Assembly: GCA_021777365.1 (NCBI GenBank) | Contig: JAJYDP010000055.1 | Span: forward strand, 1 to 13,536 | Length of the DNA stretch: 13,536 nucleotides | Origin: Chloroflexota bacterium | GTDB taxonomy: Bacteria > Chloroflexota > Limnocylindria > Limnocylindrales > CSP1-4 | Reading direction: 5' to 3' | Shown here: positions 1 to 6,207 of the stretch, in pieces | Layout: every line of letters starts with the position of its first letter | Numbering within the stretch: position 1 is the stretch's first letter | Notes under the pieces: generated by a model | Database searches by the model: none | Seen by the model: only the letters and a program-made list of their open reading frames with translations | What the model was told of the DNA's origin: nothing | Program-made: the position numbers and the translations under genes

Positions 1-1
1 G

Positions 2-67
2 GCGAGCGCCGCCAACCGCGTCGACGTGGTCTTCCAGGGCGGGATCGGCGGGATCTACGTGGAGTGA
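2..67 (+). CDS. C-terminal tail of an unrecognised protein (5' end outside window)
   Basis: An open frame enters from the left edge and stops with TGA at 65-67. The 21 visible residues end in GGIGGIYVE and contain a VDVVFQGG stretch, suggesting the end of a folded beta-rich domain. That is too little to name a family. It converges with the glycosylase gene on the minus strand, and the two stop codons sit at the two feet of one hairpin (66-90). The frame call rests on the clean stop and the convergent layout, so confidence is moderate. Confidence 0.5.
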   Translation, partial: ASAANRVDVVFQGGIGGIYVE

Positions 68-90
68 GGCCGGACGGGATTCCGGTCCTC
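66..90. terminator. Bidirectional terminator-like hairpin between convergent genes
   Basis: Arms GAGG+CCGGA (66-74) and TCCGG+CCTC (81-90) pair over nine base pairs with one bulged T at 86 and a six-base loop. The hairpin overlaps the stop codon of the left-edge gene (65-67) and touches that of the glycosylase gene (89-91). Neither side has a T-tract, so it is a GC-rich hairpin rather than a classical intrinsic terminator. A role in ending both transcripts is inferred from position. Confidence 0.5.
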
Positions 91-814
91 AGCCCCCGTA
101 GCGCCAGCAGTCGGGCAGGTGGTCGTCGACCATCCCGACGCTCTGCATGAAGGCATAGACGATCGTGGGCCCGACGAACCGGAACCCGCGCTCCCGCAGC
201 TCCCGCGAGAGGCGCAGCGCCAGGGGATCGGTGGAGGGGACGTCGCCCCGCGTTGCGGTCGGAGGCAGCCGACGTGGCGGTCCGTCCAGCTGGTCCCAGA
301 GCCACCCGTCGAATGAGCCGGCCTCTCGGGCGATCGCCACCACGCCACGCGCGTTCGCCACGGTGGCCTCGATCTTGGCGCGGTTGCGCACGATCGCCGC
401 GTCGGCCAGCAGCCGCCCGACGTCCGTCGGGGTGAACGCTGCCACCGTCGCCGGGTCGAACCCGGCGAACGCCCGGCGGAAGGCGTCGCGCCGGTGCAGG
501 ATCGTGGACCATGAGAGCCCGGCCTGGAACGACTCGAGCGCCAGCCGCTCGAAGAGCGCCGCGTCTCCGTGGGCCGGCACGCCCCACTCGTCGTCGTGGT
601 AGGCCACCATCAGCGGGTCCCGCGGCTCCGTGCCGGGCGCCCACCAGCAGCGGGGGCGCAGGTCGGCGGCCGCCGACGGTTCGCCCTCCGCCCGCCGCTC
701 GCCCACCGCCCGCCGTTCGCCGGCCGCCGGTGGTTCGCCGGCCGCTGATGCCGCCGGGCGGCGACCGCCGGTGGCGTCTCCCTCCGGCCTGGCGCGGACG
801 GGCCGGCCCGTCAT
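89..814 (-). CDS. tag: DNA-3-methyladenine glycosylase I (Tag)
   Basis: Base-excision repair enzyme that removes 3-methyladenine from alkylated DNA. It is 241 aa, against about 190 for typical Tag. The catalytic domain runs from about residue 53 to the end. The zinc site known from E. coli Tag is intact: C56, H73 (in YHDDEWG), H232 and C236 (in DHLPDC). E94 aligns with the active-site Glu38 and W102 (GLSW) with Trp46 of the E. coli enzyme. The first ~52 residues are a low-complexity extension containing four hexapeptide repeats (24-47) and are not part of the family fold. The ATG at 814 overlaps the TGA of the upstream dCMP deaminase gene (ATGA, 811-814), so translation is probably coupled and the two form an operon. 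A start nearer C56 cannot be excluded, but I see no better ATG or GTG there. Identity is near certain; the start is likely. Confidence 0.95.
   Translation of the reverse strand: MTGRPVRARPEGDATGGRRPAASAAGEPPAAGERRAVGERRAEGEPSAAADLRPRCWWAPGTEPRDPLMVAYHDDEWGVPAHGDAALFERLALESFQAGLSWSTILHRRDAFRRAFAGFDPATVAAFTPTDVGRLLADAAIVRNRAKIEATVANARGVVAIAREAGSFDGWLWDQLDGPPRRLPPTATRGDVPSTDPLALRLSRELRERGFRFVGPTIVYAFMQSVGMVDDHLPDCWRYGG
674..745 (-). repeat. Four imperfect 18-bp tandem repeats inside tag
   Basis: These 72 bases encode residues 24-47 of Tag as four consecutive hexapeptides of pattern A-x-G-E-(P/R)-x: AAGEPP, AAGERR, AVGERR, AEGEPS. They lie in the N-terminal extension, just upstream of the first zinc ligand. 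Slippage or unequal exchange is a likely origin. Copy number may vary between strains. Confidence 0.8.
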
Positions 815-1419
815 GCGACCGGGCCGCCGATGGAGACACCGACCGGCTCGACCGGGGCGCCGGTCTCCAGTCGGGCGAAGATGCCGCCGCGGGACCGGAA
901 GTGCACCACGAGGCGCTCGTACTCGTCCTCGACCCAGCCGTAGTCGGGATGGTGCGCCTGCCAGGGCCGCAGGAAGATGATCCCGCGGACGCGCAGCTGC
1001 ATCAGTTCCTTCAGGCACCCGAAGCAGGGCTGCAGGGTGGTGTAGACCCAGGCGTCGGCGAGGGCGACCCCGAACCGTGCGGCCGTGACCACCACGTTCT
1101 GCTCGGCGTGGACGCAGAGGCAGATGTCGTAGAGGCGGCCGGTCAGGCCCGCCGCGGGCGCGTCGTGACGCAGGGCGCAGCGCCGGCACCCGCGTTCGTC
1201 CTCCGTGCAGTTCGGGTAGCCGCTGGGGGTGCCGTTGTAGCCCATCCCCAGCACGCGGTCGTCGCGCACGGCCACCGCGCCCACGCGACTGCCCAGGCAC
1301 TTGGCGCCGCTCTCCACCACGCCCGCGAGCCGCATGTAGAAGTCGTGCTTGGCCCACGCCCCATCCCCCGGCCGGACCACGGCGGGCGCCCCCGATGGCC
1401 CCGGTCCGCTCGTCGTCAT
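811..1419 (-). CDS. dCMP deaminase-like cytidine deaminase (ComEB family)
   Basis: A 202-aa zinc-dependent deoxycytidylate deaminase expected to convert dCMP to dUMP, feeding thymidylate synthesis. The catalytic motif HAE is at residues 104-106 (zinc His and proton-shuttle Glu), and the second zinc motif PCFGC is at 131-135. The insert with C71, C78 and C81 (NCTEDERGCRRC) and YNGTPSGYPNC is typical of this family. The ATG at 1419 is chosen because a perfect AGGAGG lies six bases upstream; the longer frame reaching 1515 has no such signal. The gene is divergent from ldh and its stop overlaps the tag start. A related role, such as the late-competence protein ComEB, would use the same chemistry. 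Confidence in the family is high; exact substrate is by family only. Confidence 0.92.
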   Translation of the reverse strand: MTTSGPGPSGAPAVVRPGDGAWAKHDFYMRLAGVVESGAKCLGSRVGAVAVRDDRVLGMGYNGTPSGYPNCTEDERGCRRCALRHDAPAAGLTGRLYDICLCVHAEQNVVVTAARFGVALADAWVYTTLQPCFGCLKELMQLRVRGIIFLRPWQAHHPDYGWVEDEYERLVVHFRSRGGIFARLETGAPVEPVGVSIGGPVA

Positions 1420-1425
1420 CGCGTT

Positions 1426-1431
1426 CCTCCT
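1426..1431 (-). promoter_or_regulatory. Ribosome binding site of the dCMP deaminase
   Basis: AGGAGG on the minus strand, six bases before the ATG at 1419. It fixes the start over the longer open frame that begins at 1515. Confidence 0.8.
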
Positions 1432-1486
1432 GCCGACACCCGATCCTCGGCGACCAGTGTGGACGATGCGCCGGCCGGCCGTCCGG

Positions 1487-1519
1487 GTCGTCGACCACCC
1501 GCGTCGTCGACCCACCCGC
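1487..1519. repeat. Tandem pair of GTCGTCGACC-ACCCGC units in the deaminase-ldh intergenic region
   Basis: Two near-identical units (1487-1502 and 1503-1519, the second with one extra C) each contain the near-palindrome GTCG-T-CGAC. They lie about 75-105 bases before the ldh start and about 70-100 before the deaminase start. The arrangement could be a pair of operator half-sites or just GC-rich tandem duplication. No regulator is identifiable. Confidence 0.45.
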
Positions 1520-1577
1520 GTCGCCGTCGGCCGCCCGCACCGTCTCGCCCTGCTGGCTTCCGGGTGTGCCGGCCTGC

Positions 1578-1583
1578 TAGAGT
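1578..1583 (+). promoter_or_regulatory. Predicted -10 element of ldh (leaderless)
   Basis: TAGAGT nine bases before the ldh ATG, with no Shine-Dalgarno sequence in between. This is the spacing expected when transcription begins at or just before the start codon. No convincing -35 element is visible. Confidence 0.5.
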
Positions 1584-1592
1584 GCGGTCGCG

Positions 1593-2549
1593 ATGAGCGA
1601 ACACCTGCAGCCCAGCCGGGTCGCGATCGTCGGTGTCGGCAACGTCGGCGCCACCTTCGCCTACACGCTCCTGCTGAGCGGCCTGGCCACGGAGATCGTC
1701 CTGGTGGACGTCAACCGGCAGCGCGCCGAGGGCGAGGCGATGGATCTCGTCCACGGGGTACCCTTCGCGCCCCCGGCGCGCGTCTGGGCGGGCGACTACG
1801 ACGACTGCGCCGGCGCGGCGGTGACGGTGATCACCGCGGGCGCCAACCAGCGGCCCGGCGAATCGCGCCTGGAGCTGTCACGCCGCAACACGACCATCTT
1901 CCGGCAGATCGTCCCGGCCGTGGCGCGGGCGAACCCGGACGGGATCATCCTGGTGGCCACCAACCCGGTGGACGTGCTGACCTACGAGACGTGGCGTCTC
2001 TCGGGCCTGCCGCCCGGGCGCGTGATCGGCTCGGGGACCATCCTGGACACGGCCCGCTTCCGGTACCTGCTGAGCGAGTACTTCACCGTGGACCCGCGCA
2101 GCGTCCACGCGTACATCATCGGCGAGCACGGCGACAGCGAGGTCCCGGTCTGGTCGCTGGCCAACATCGCCGGGATGCGGCTCCCGGCCTTCTGCGCCTC
2201 GCAGGGCCGGCCGTACGACCCGGCGGCCATGGACCAGATCTTCCGGCAGACCCGGGACGCGGCCTACGAGATCATCGAGCGGAAGGGCGCCACGTACTAC
2301 GCGATCGGCGCCGGCCTGCTGCGGCTGGTCGAGGCGATCGTCCGCGACCAGCGGACCGTGCTGTCGGTCTCCAGCAGGATCGACGGCTATTACGGGCTGC
2401 GGGACGTCTCGTTCAGTCTCCCCACGGTGGTGGATCGCTCCGGCGTCGTCCAGCCGCTGCGCCTGGAGCTCGACGACGTCGAGCAGGAGGGCCTGCGGCG
2501 GTCGGCGGCCATCCTGCAGGAGACCATCCGCGAGGTCGAGCGCGCCTGA
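1593..2549 (+). CDS. ldh: L-lactate dehydrogenase
   Basis: Cytoplasmic NAD-dependent interconversion of pyruvate and L-lactate. At 318 aa it has normal family length. The Rossmann motif GVGNVG is at residues 14-19, with the NAD-selecting acidic residue D39. Substrate-side residues are present: Q86 in NQRPGESR (Gln at the specificity position marks lactate rather than malate dehydrogenase), R92, R155 in LDTARFR, and catalytic H179 in IGEHGDSE. The ATG at 1593 starts right at the conserved N-terminus and follows a -10-like TAGAGT, suggesting a leaderless transcript. The gene stands alone between a divergent deaminase and a convergent thioredoxin gene. No Rex-type operator is recognisable. Confidence is very high. 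Confidence 0.96.
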   Translation: MSEHLQPSRVAIVGVGNVGATFAYTLLLSGLATEIVLVDVNRQRAEGEAMDLVHGVPFAPPARVWAGDYDDCAGAAVTVITAGANQRPGESRLELSRRNTTIFRQIVPAVARANPDGIILVATNPVDVLTYETWRLSGLPPGRVIGSGTILDTARFRYLLSEYFTVDPRSVHAYIIGEHGDSEVPVWSLANIAGMRLPAFCASQGRPYDPAAMDQIFRQTRDAAYEIIERKGATYYAIGAGLLRLVEAIVRDQRTVLSVSSRIDGYYGLRDVSFSLPTVVDRSGVVQPLRLELDDVEQEGLRRSAAILQETIREVERA

Positions 2550-2568
2550 CCGGCGCGGGTCGGTCGCC

Positions 2569-3480
2569 CTAGCGCGACGCGGACGGCGCGACCGACGCGG
2601 CCGCGGGGCCGGACCCGGAGGCGACCGGGGACGCCGATCCCGACGCGCCCGGGGTGGCGCTCGGTGCCGGAGCGGGCGTCGGGGCGGGGAGCCCATGCGC
2701 CATCCGGTCGATGGTGGTCGCGAGGACCGGGATCGTGGGCATGCTGCCGAGCAGCACCGTCTGCTTCGGACCGACGATGCGCAGCGACGGCGTCCCCTGG
2801 ATGCCCACCGCCTCGCCCTCGGTGCGGCTCTCCTCGACCGCGGCGGCCACCGAGGGATCCTTGACGCAGGTCTCGAAGGCGGTGGCGTCGAGCTGCAGGT
2901 AGCGCGCCATCTGCGTCATGAGCGCGTCGCTGAACGTGCCCTGGTTCTCGCCGTTCTGGCTGGCGAAGAGCAGATCGTGGAAGCTCCAGAACTGTCCCTG
3001 CTTCCCGGCACAGCGCGCCGCGACCGCGGCCGTCAGCGACTCGGGCCCCAGGAAGGCGAAGTCGCGGAAGACCAGCCGGGCGGTGCCCGGCACCACGAAC
3101 TCGCGCAGCAGCGTCGGTTCCAGGACGCGGGTGAAGAGGTCGCAGAAGGGGCACTGGAAATCGGCCCAGATCTCCACGACCACTGGCGCGGAGGCGCTGC
3201 CGGCCGATTCGGGGGCCGTGGCGGGCAGCACGGGGACCGAGCCGGCGCCCGACGACGCGCCGGGTGCCGCCGATCCGCCGGCGCCGGGCGCGCCCGGCGA
3301 CGCCGAGGACGGACTGCCCGCCGGTGCGCCGGATGCGAGCGCCGGCGAGGGGGACGATCCGGCGGATCCCGTGCGAACGCTCAGCACGCCGGCCCCTGCC
3401 AGCGCCCCACCGGCAATCACCACGACCAGGGCGCCGACGAGTCCCGCGGCGAGATACCCCGGCAGCCTGCTGCGGTCCAT
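2569..3480 (-). CDS. Membrane-anchored DsbA-like thioredoxin-fold protein
   Basis: Probable extracytoplasmic thiol-disulfide oxidoreductase of 303 aa. One hydrophobic segment at about 8-34 acts as a signal anchor. It is followed by a Ser/Ala/Gly/Pro-rich spacer (about 38-96) and a DsbA-family thioredoxin domain (about 98-262) with the redox motif CPFC at 110-113 (in DFQCPFCDLF) and the cis-proline loop GTP at 229-231. Two further cysteines, C157 and C205, may form a structural disulfide. The last ~38 residues are again Pro/Ala/Ser-rich and seem disordered. The ATG at 3480 is preceded by GGAGGAGGG (3490-3498), about ten bases upstream. The gene is 149 bp downstream of the NlpC/P60 gene on the same strand and could share its transcript. 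Whether it oxidises, reduces or isomerises cannot be read from the sequence. Confidence 0.88.
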   Translation of the reverse strand: MDRSRLPGYLAAGLVGALVVVIAGGALAGAGVLSVRTGSAGSSPSPALASGAPAGSPSSASPGAPGAGGSAAPGASSGAGSVPVLPATAPESAGSASAPVVVEIWADFQCPFCDLFTRVLEPTLLREFVVPGTARLVFRDFAFLGPESLTAAVAARCAGKQGQFWSFHDLLFASQNGENQGTFSDALMTQMARYLQLDATAFETCVKDPSVAAAVEESRTEGEAVGIQGTPSLRIVGPKQTVLLGSMPTIPVLATTIDRMAHGLPAPTPAPAPSATPGASGSASPVASGSGPAAASVAPSASR

Positions 3481-3629
3481 CGATGCGCGCCCTCCTCCGG
3501 CGTCGCGGCCCGGATGGCCCGCGAAACCCGCGTCATGGTCGGCCGGATGGGGGCCGCCCGCGAGGGTCGGAGAGACCGGACGTCACGGGCCGAGTGGCGC
3601 CCATGTCCGCGGTGGCCGAGCGGCGCGCC

Positions 3630-4658
3630 CTATGCCCGCAGCAGCCAGTTCGCCACCCACCCCACCTGGCCGCCGGGCGTGCGGACCTCGTCCCACGTCC
3701 GGCCGGCACGATCGCGGGTCGAACGGACGACCCGCAGCGACGTCCCGGGCGCGAGGACGGCCAGGGGACGGCCCGCCGTGGTCGGGGCCGCGCGCAGGAT
3801 GGCCGCGGTGGCGGGATGGCGAAGGAGCACGCGCGGCTTCGAGGTGCTCCGCGTTGCCGTGGATCCCTTGGACGTGCCGGTTCGCGTCGCTGGCTTCGCC
3901 GTCCTCGAGGTCGACGCCAGCGTCACGACGCGCGTGTCCAGGTGCGTGTGCAGGAAGGCGGTGAAGGGCGTGGTGAGGGCGTAGACGCCGGTGACCCGCA
4001 CGCCCTGCACCAGGGCGCTCACCACGCGGCCGTGGCCGAGGTAGATCCCGATGTGCGAGCCGTCACCGTAGACGACGAGATCGCCGGGCTCCCCGCCGGT
4101 CCGGCTCGCGAGCCCCCGCGCGCGGAAGATGGCGTACTGCTCGTAGGCACTGTGGGAGCCATCGATCATCCAGGCGATGCCGTTGTCGGCGAACACCCGG
4201 TACACCAGGCCGGAGCAGTCGAACGCCCACGGACCCGCGCTGCCCCAGACGTACGGGGCGCCGACGTGCCGCAGTGCATCGGCGATGACCAGGTCGGCGA
4301 GCGTGGTCGTGACGGGGTGGGAGGAGGGGCTCGTCGGTCGCGCGGGCGTCGCCTGGGAAGCGGCGGAGCCGCTGGGTGACGCGGCCGTGGATCCAGCCGC
4401 GGGCGTGGATCCCGACGAGGGCGCGGTGCCGGGTGCGGGGGAAGCAGAGGGAGACGAATCCGAGGGGGATGAGCCGGAGGGGGACGTGCCCGAGGGAGCT
4501 GTCGCGGTGGTCGACGTGGTGGTGGCCGGCGATGCAGGCTGGGTGGTGGTCGGCGTCGCGGCCGCGGCCGATGGGGGAGAGGCGGCGGCGGTGAACAGGA
4601 ACGAGGCGGATGCGAGGGTCGCCATCAGGGCGACCCGAAGACGTGAGGTCGTTCGCAC
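3630..4658 (-). CDS. Secreted NlpC/P60 peptidoglycan hydrolase with C-terminal SH3-like domain
   Basis: Predicted cell-wall endopeptidase of 342 aa. A signal peptide (about 1-34) is followed by a long Ser/Thr/Pro-rich linker (about 35-118). The NlpC/P60 domain (about 120-240) has catalytic Cys148 in FDCSGLV and His202 in GDGSHIGIYLG. The third polar residue, usually His/Asn/Gln about 12 residues after the histidine, falls on S214 (VVSAL), which is unusual. A basic Thr/Ser linker (about 248-278) leads to a bacterial SH3-like domain (about 285-342) ending in GWVANWLLRA, probably for wall binding. The start is GTG with GGAGGG only three bases upstream; an internal ATG at codon 12 would leave a truncated signal peptide, so GTG is preferred. 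It may be co-transcribed with the DsbA-like gene downstream. Confidence 0.9.
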   Translation of the reverse strand: MRTTSRLRVALMATLASASFLFTAAASPPSAAAATPTTTQPASPATTTSTTATAPSGTSPSGSSPSDSSPSASPAPGTAPSSGSTPAAGSTAASPSGSAASQATPARPTSPSSHPVTTTLADLVIADALRHVGAPYVWGSAGPWAFDCSGLVYRVFADNGIAWMIDGSHSAYEQYAIFRARGLASRTGGEPGDLVVYGDGSHIGIYLGHGRVVSALVQGVRVTGVYALTTPFTAFLHTHLDTRVVTLASTSRTAKPATRTGTSKGSTATRSTSKPRVLLRHPATAAILRAAPTTAGRPLAVLAPGTSLRVVRSTRDRAGRTWDEVRTPGGQVGWVANWLLRA

Positions 4659-4985
4659 GATCCCTCCGATCTACCAGGACATCGCCTTGTCACGGGCGAT
4701 GGCGGTGGGACGAGCCGCGCACGGGCAGACCGGGCGTGCAGACACCGGAAGGAGGGCACGGACCACGTGGGAACCGACCGCCGGCAGTGGACGGTAGGGG
4801 GGACGACGACGACACGAGGTCAGCCGTGGGGGCGGCGATCTTCGGTTGTCGTGGCTCCTGCTGCGGCGTTCCTTCCGGGCGGGCCAGACGGTACTACGGA
4901 TGGGACCGATCCGCTCGCCGGGCGGGCCCGGGCACCGGGGGTCAGGTGCGGGCGACCCGGCCGACCGCCACCGCACGCCGATGTG
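4659..4985. other. Gene-free 327-bp region upstream of the NlpC/P60 gene
   Basis: No convincing gene is seen on either strand; a 101-codon minus-strand frame here has Arg/Pro-rich, domainless composition. The region holds the promoter and leader of the NlpC/P60 gene and the 3' flank of the amidohydrolase gene. Visible structure: a CATCGCC/GGCGATG hairpin (4680-4701), an 8-bp palindrome CCACGTGG (4763-4770), and a weak stem GGGTC/GACCC (4939-4943 with 4954-4958) that could terminate the amidohydrolase transcript. I could not match a known riboswitch class. Confidence 0.5.
4680..4701 (-). other. Hairpin in the leader of the NlpC/P60 gene
   Basis: Perfect 7-bp arms CATCGCC (4680-4686) and GGCGATG (4695-4701) around an 8-base loop, 13 bases upstream of the ribosome binding site GGAGGG (4662-4667). 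It could affect translation or be an operator. The function is inferred from position only. Confidence 0.4.
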
Positions 4986-6182
4986 TCATGCCCAGGCGAC
5001 CCACCAGACCCGCCAGAGCGCGGCCGGGTCTGACAGGGGATCGCCGTGCACCAGCGCCACGTCGGCCGGCCCGCCCTCGCGGATGGTGCCCGCATCCGGG
5101 ACCCCCAGCAGCTCGCCGCCACGCCACGTGGCGGCACCGAGCGCCTCCCAGGGCTCGAACCCGGCCTCGACGAGCGACTCGACCTCCCACGCCAGCTGGT
5201 TGGCCCGCGTGGAGCCTCCGCCGAAGTCGGTGCCCGTCGCGATGGGGACGCCGGCAGCGTGGGCGGCACGCACGGACTCGATCGCTAGCTCGCGTCGCTC
5301 CAGGACCCGTCGCCGCCCCTCGTCCGAGGCGAACCGCGGCAGGCGGGTGGTGGCCCCGAAGGAGATCCACGAGCGGAAGACGGCGAGCGTCGAGACCAGG
5401 TACGTGCCCTGGCGGGCGAGCGCGGCGGCGAGGTCGGCGTTCAGCTCGAACCCGTGCTCGATGGCGTCGACGCCCGCCTCGGCGCAGACCCGGGAGCCGT
5501 CGAGTCGGGACGAATGCGCGGTAACCCGCGCGCCGCGCGCATGGACTGCCTCCACCACGCGGCGCACCTCTGCGGCGGACCAGGGCGGCACCGCTGCATC
5601 GGGCCCGTCGAGGTAGAGCTTGACCAGGTCGGCGCCGTCGTCGAGCTGCCCGAGGGTCAGCGCCAGCAGCTCGTCCGCGTCGCGGGCATCCACCGCGATC
5701 CCCGGAGGGAACGTGCCGGTCCGGGTGACCCAGGTGCCCGCGGCACGGATCTCCGGATAGCCACGTCGGCCCCGCCACCGGTCGCGCACCCCGAGGCTGA
5801 GTGCCCGTCGCCGCCCGTCGACCGGGTCGACCGCGGTCGTTGCGCCCACGTCGCGCGCCCACCGGACGCCGGCTCCGGTCAGGAGCAGCGCGTTGTCCTC
5901 CGCGGCCGCCAGCTGCGCTTCCGGAGGGTCGGCCAGTCGGTCGATCCAGTGCGCGCCGCCCGGCATCGTCAGGTGGCTGTGGGCGTCGACCATCCCGGGG
6001 ATGATCGTGCTCCCGCTCGCGTCGATCACCCGCAGGCCGTCGAGCGGTCCCGGATCCTCCTCGGCGTCGCTCGGGCGGATCCAGCGGATCGTCCCGTCCT
6101 CGATCAGCAGGCTCGTGCCGGGCTCGGAGCGTGCGGAGCGCCCGTCGGCGAGCGCTCCGTCCCGCAGCAGGATGCGGGTCAT
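4986..6182 (-). CDS. Metal-dependent hydrolase, amidohydrolase superfamily (prolidase/imidazolonepropionase-like)
   Basis: A 398-aa amidohydrolase-fold enzyme, probably cytoplasmic with a binuclear metal centre. The usual ligand set is present: H68 and H70 in DAHSHLT, K188 in VKLYLDG (candidate carboxylated lysine), H223 in TAHSS, H243 in IEHGFE and D319 in GTDFGG. The N-terminal beta-sandwich (about 1-62) and the C-terminal return strand with GGPADVALV (370-377) are complete. The pattern resembles the Xaa-Pro dipeptidase-like group of the superfamily, but the substrate cannot be inferred. The start ATG at 6182 lies 25 bp after the stop of the GIY-YIG/Gre gene with only a weak GGGAG before it, so co-transcription is likely. 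The two neighbours have no evident pathway link. Confidence 0.9.
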   Translation of the reverse strand: MTRILLRDGALADGRSARSEPGTSLLIEDGTIRWIRPSDAEEDPGPLDGLRVIDASGSTIIPGMVDAHSHLTMPGGAHWIDRLADPPEAQLAAAEDNALLLTGAGVRWARDVGATTAVDPVDGRRRALSLGVRDRWRGRRGYPEIRAAGTWVTRTGTFPPGIAVDARDADELLALTLGQLDDGADLVKLYLDGPDAAVPPWSAAEVRRVVEAVHARGARVTAHSSRLDGSRVCAEAGVDAIEHGFELNADLAAALARQGTYLVSTLAVFRSWISFGATTRLPRFASDEGRRRVLERRELAIESVRAAHAAGVPIATGTDFGGGSTRANQLAWEVESLVEAGFEPWEALGAATWRGGELLGVPDAGTIREGGPADVALVHGDPLSDPAALWRVWWVAWA

Positions 6183-6207
6183 GCCGCGGCTCCCGGGCCG
6201 GTGGGGC

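Noticed and set aside
674..745. CRISPR-like array
   Set aside because: The 18-bp units are contiguous with no spacers and lie in frame inside the tag coding region.
815..1540. A 5' extension of the tag frame up to 1540
   Set aside because: It overlaps the whole dCMP deaminase gene in another frame and has no family similarity; the ATGA at 811-814 gives a better start.
1420..1592. Rex-type operator upstream of ldh
   Set aside because: No TTGTGA-type inverted repeat is present in the intergenic region.
1593..2549. Malate dehydrogenase instead of lactate dehydrogenase
   Set aside because: The specificity loop has Gln (NQRPGESR) at the position where malate dehydrogenases have Arg, which supports lactate dehydrogenase.
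4659..4985. c-di-AMP (ydaO-type) riboswitch upstream of the NlpC/P60 gene
   Set aside because: The conserved sequence blocks of that class could not be recognised on the minus strand.
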